From: Crambe crambe
Lineage: Eukaryota > Porifera > Demospongiae > Poecilosclerida > Crambeidae
Direction: 5' to 3'
Length of the DNA stretch: 64,000 nucleotides
Assembly: GCA_963924555.1 (NCBI GenBank)
Contig: OZ004594.1
Location: forward strand, 1,426,001-1,490,000
Below are positions 59,894 through 64,000 of this stretch, piece after piece. The position numbers were made by a program, and so were the translations under genes. Every line of letters begins with the position of its first letter. Positions within the stretch are counted from its first letter, which is position 1. Under the pieces are notes generated by a model that saw only the letters and a program-made list of their open reading frames with translations, was not told the DNA's origin and did no database searches.

Positions 59894-60199
59894 GATGAAA
59901 TAACATGAACAATGAAGAAAATACATTATGTACACAGCCTGGTCCAGCTAACTATAATAATCATTATAATCTTCTGTTGATTGCTTTCCTTTTTCGTTTT
60001 TTCCCCCTTTTTCAGGCATCTTAATAATAGTACAGTCATGTATCAACTTTTAATTGTAGCATATTGTATCAATTAATTATTATCAAGAATAGAAAAATAA
60101 TGCGGTTAAATTAATGTTTGCGATATTTTGGGACTGGCCTGCGGCGTGTCGGGTTTGGGGTGGAGAGAGAGAGAGAGAGAAAAAAGTACAACTTTAGTG

Positions 60200-63100
60200 A
60201 TGGCGAAAGGTATGGAAAGAGTTCAAAGACTGACCGGAGAAGCTTTCCAGAGGATTAGGAATGACCACGAACAGTTCTTAGAGGCCTACGAAAGTGAGTC
60301 ATCCAAATATCCTAGAGGCATGCCAACATTGGGAGTGAGGTCCCTTTTACACCGATGAGATCTTGAACAAGTAACAGAAATGCGTCCTTAAGGATAAGAC
60401 ATTCCATTTCATATAGTTAGGTAGTTAGCCAGTAGTTGTGTGTTAGGTTCAGAACTTGAAACTAAAGACACTGAAGTGTGATTATCGAAAATCAATTCTA
60501 GCATAGATAGAAGACATGATTCTAGCCATTCTCTCTTGCTTCGCAAGGGTGAGCTCTCAGAATATGTAGCTGTATAATTACGGGTGACATGAATATGCTC
60601 CACTCTATATCATATCCACCAGGAGCTCTATATTAAAGTAATGCAACAAGAAGTGGTCACATGTCAGACTAAATGGCTCCCAGATGCAGAATCTCTCCTC
60701 ATTAGCACTGCACATCAAGAATTTCAGCCTGCAGTGTTACATTGAGAACGAAAACTATCTGTGTTAATAACACAAACTTTTAACTTGCTAGTTCAAAACC
60801 TCAGATGATCTTTGTAATTATGTACCCCCAGTATCATAAAGAGTCTTGGCAGTCTATTTAATTTGTATGGGACAAATAGAATGCATTGTTAATCTACCAG
60901 TTTAGCATCAATGTAGTCTACCAGTTTTACTAGCTAGCCAATGTGATTTACCTTTCTTTCTTTTTTTTCTTTTTTTTTTTTGTGACCTTCTTGTCTAGAG
61001 CCCACTCAGATCTACAGACTGCTCAAGACAAGACAGATGCTAAAGGTATATCTCTTACCTTCCTGTGATATGCTTATACATACTCTGTACCAATCAGTGG
61101 TAGAAATTGAATCAATCCTTGCTGTATTCTAAATGGTTGTACTCCACCAGATCATTTATGAGTCGTAGCTGGAATTGTTTAACTAACTTGAAAAGATGTG
61201 CCTCCTCCAAGTGCTGCATACTTAGTTACCTGTTGTGTGTGTGTCAACACCAAATGAAATGCAGCACCTACCTGGTATCGCTTTCAATTGTGCATCTGAA
61301 AGTTTATTTATGCTCTTTTCCATAACTTCGTTTACCAAAAAGATAAATTTAAATACTTTTTTTTCTTTCTGGACATGATCATAAAACCACCATCACAAAC
61401 TTGAAGAGGAAATGAAATGTTTGTTTGTTTGTTTGTTATTATTTTAATTGCAATTTTCTGTCTTCCTTTTCAGCCACTTTTTCTTTATCGAAATCTCTCC
61501 TACATGCCTCGCCGTTCAAAGAAACACCGTAGAAGGTATCAAGAGGCAGTTGCCTTTGTATTGTTGACTAGCTACATGATACCATGATACTAATTGCATG
61601 TAGAGCCATGAAACCTTAAGTTAGACATTCTTCCCTCCCCCCTCATAAAACAGCAAGTTCAGGAAGAAGTTGAGGGTGAATGATTTGATAACTCACACCA
61701 AGGATATCAAACCAGATCTTGCTTCAGAGATAAAAAGGTATGTATATAGACATCCTCCCCCTTCTGTATTAAAACGGGTAAGGGATACCATTTAGAGATC
61801 AATGATATAGCTGTTTTATAGAGAGGGAAAAAATCTCCTTATAAATTTGTATACTTCTGTTTATAATATAAGATATCCTCCAACTAACATAATCCCCTTC
61901 TTTTCCTTCAGTGATAACCACCTGAGGATATCTTTTATGGGCATTGAACAAGGAATCAGCTTCCAAGGTCTAATGGGTAAGATTCATGATTAGTTATTGT
62001 GGAAATGAGTACTGTTTTGTTGAGGACTTTTTTTAAATTCGATAGGTGATGCTGGCTCTGACGTATCAGGCATGAGAACGCGAGGCCCTCCACCATCTGA
62101 TGATGTGGTGGAGACACGAAATGGTTCAGATGTGGAGATGCTGAAGAAGAAAATGGAGCGAAATGGCAGGAAGAAACTGGAGCATGGGCAGCTTATGGAA
62201 GTGGAGCTACTGCTCTTCAAGTTCAAGCAATCAGTCAGTTTCTTACAGCATGGTTCCACCCCACCTTATATGCATTACCTTTGTAATTTGATAGTATCAT
62301 AATTATAGTAAGGCTTTGATATAATTATCAAGCTAATTAAAGTAGGATAAGGCTTGGAGGATTGTGTGACGTTATCCTTTAGGGACTCTTATCTGTCGTG
62401 TAGAAGTTCAAATAGGTCTCTAGTTTTCATTTTATCTTCCACTAACTGACTACCATCTTTTGATTCTCTGTAGAGCATCCATCTTTCCGAAGGATCTCGT
62501 CCTTACAGCTGCTCCAGTTTGGGCAAGCAGGTTGTGAGATTCAGGGATCCTTCAAGTTCCAAAGATGATGGACTGTCTCAGTGTGCTGGAACTTGCAGCA
62601 ACAAGCAAGGCATGAGCATCACAATCCCTGAAAGCGTCCTCACATGGAAGGAGGACAGAATGATGGGCACGCAGATGCTTGTCTTCCGAGCCACCTACAC
62701 CAAGAAAACCACCAGCAAGCCAAAGAGGATGCCTCCCCTTCAATTAATCAACTTTGTAAGTAGTAAAGGTCGCCAGAATAATGTGGTGGTGGAAGTGAAT
62801 CGATTGAATCTCTCCGACATTGGCCCAAAGAACAAAACTGCTGTTACTGACAGCAGGACCAAAGATTTCCCTCTGAGTAGAAACGATGACAGTGAGCAAC
62901 CAGAGAGTGGCTACCCTGCTGATGCGACATGCGACATTGAAATGAAGGTCGATCAGGAAGAGTGTGATTCGTCCCAGCAACAACAACGTGTCCATTGCTT
63001 TAGCACACAGGTTATTAGTAATGGTGTCCCTGTGGTCAATAACTGTGTAGCTGAAAAATTGAACCCAATATCAAATCGTAGCTTTTCGGAAAAAATGGCA

Positions 63101-64000
63101 ACCAATTCTATGCTGGAATCAGCCACCTTGACACCTAAAGGAAAAATTTCTCTTTCAAAACATGGACTCTCGCAAAAGAAGTCCAAATGTAAAGTGAAGA
63201 AGGCAAAGATGGATGCATCGGTGATGACTGAAATCAGCTTTGGTACAGGTATTATCACAGATATGTCCACCACGATCAGCCAAGTTCCTCTATCCACTAC
63301 AAATGACCATAACTCGCAGAACGACCACTCCAGTGGTGGTGGTGTTTTTATCTCACCCTCTTGGAAAATCACTGAGCAGGCACTTAGCAAGCACAACTCA
63401 AATCACACGCTCTCCCCTCCCACATCTGGAATCAAGTTCAAAGACAAGTGCACCTCACCAAAAATGCTTTTCAGAAATGGAAGTCTCAATGGACTCAGCC
63501 AACTGAATGGTTATGCCATTCCTGAAGTGGTGGCCTTGAAGGAGAGTCGGTCTGTTGTCTCAAAGACCAGCAAGTATGAGGCCGAGCATTTTCCACCCAA
63601 TCCACAACAAGATGTTACTTCGTTGCGAGGAGCTAGCAAAGGCATTGGAAGAGGAGGTGGTGGTAGTGGTGGTGATTTGACAGATTCCTCTAAACTCAAA
63701 AGATTCAAGAAGAAGCATAAGTATCCTGCTGGATCAGGAAAGAGAGGAACTCGTTCGTTTTTGGTGTCTGTACCTCGAGTACACTATGACAGCCAATTGA
63801 AGCGGTCCAACTTGGATAGTCATGGTGTGGATATCGTGTCTCAACAATCAGAAGAGCTGGGAATCAGGTCAAATCCTCAGCACAGACGACGTTCTGAAAT
63901 ACAGCTGCTGCTGGACGGAGATAAGCCCAGAGGACAAAGAATCAGTGCTACCGATATTCCTATCTTCACGGCTGAAGACATCTCCAATCGGGCGTCACGC
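60200..64000 (+). CDS. SUZ12: SUZ12 Polycomb repressive complex 2 subunit, 5' part (partial)
   Basis: SUZ12 is the scaffold of PRC2, which methylates H3K27. Seven exons are seen (60200-60293, 60999-61045, 61474-61535, 61654-61737, 61912-61976, 62046-62233, 62474 to beyond 64000). The start [20 protein letters not shown] matches human [20 protein letters not shown], then PLFLYRNLSYMPRRSKKHRR and KLRVNDLI correspond to [20 protein letters not shown] and FKVDDML. LRISFMGI and LTWKEDRMMGTQMLVFRATY fit the C2-like region. The last exon stays open for over 1.5 kb: after the C2-like part it carries about 350 residues rich in Ser, Lys and Asn with no human counterpart. The zinc finger and VEFS box must lie beyond the right edge. 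Confidence 0.9.

Overview
This is a eukaryotic nuclear window, most likely from a sponge (demosponge, Amphimedon-like). The basis is a compact layout with introns often only 50-100 bp, an animal-specific gene set (unkempt, SUZ12, NAT9, TMEM104, ADAP, GABA-B-type receptors), and no vertebrate or arthropod repeat types. The species call is inference; the gene identities below rest on reading spliced reading frames against families I know. All exon borders were assigned by eye from GT/AG sites and frame continuity and may be off by a base or two.

Layout. 1-2.9 kb: 5' half of an UNK gene on the minus strand, running off the left edge. 3.2-5.5 kb: CCDC137 (-) head-to-head with OXLD1 (+), then a C7orf50 homologue (+). 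5.6-10 kb: TMEM104 (-) head-to-head with IQCK (+). 10.1-16.9 kb: EME1 (-), RPL3 (-), NDUFB10-like (+) and SDR42E1-like (+). 17.1-26 kb: TMEM184 (-), a cathepsin L-like protein lacking its catalytic cysteine (+) and an intronless secreted alpha/beta-hydrolase-fold protein that seems to lack its catalytic histidine (+). 26.2-36.2 kb: EEF2K (-) divergent from NAT9 (+). 36.4-47.1 kb: three intronless class C (GABA-B-like) receptor genes. 48.7-64 kb: two tandem ADAP ArfGAP genes, TVP23, PRKAR1 and the 5' part of SUZ12, all on plus.

The genes do not form one pathway. What ties the window together is ancestry and regulation. From memory of the human map, nearly all of these genes have orthologues on human 17q, 16p or 7p22, and several immediate neighbour pairs are the same in human (OXLD1/CCDC137, RPL3-type/NDUFB10, linked TMEM104 and NAT9, linked ADAP, PRKAR1 and SUZ12). 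Many promoters carry an NRF1-like GCGCATGCGC element, and six carry a composite of a GCGC element and an E-box about 25-32 bp apart. Two linked parts of signalling are visible: GABA-B-type receptors, and a PKA type I regulatory subunit whose promoter carries duplicated CRE-like sites.

Repeats are mainly non-autonomous DNA transposon remnants (a TTAA-flanked foldback element and an hAT-type MITE with a nested second MITE), several minisatellites and a long intronic hairpin. I saw no CRISPR array, no tRNA or rRNA gene, and no virus-derived element.
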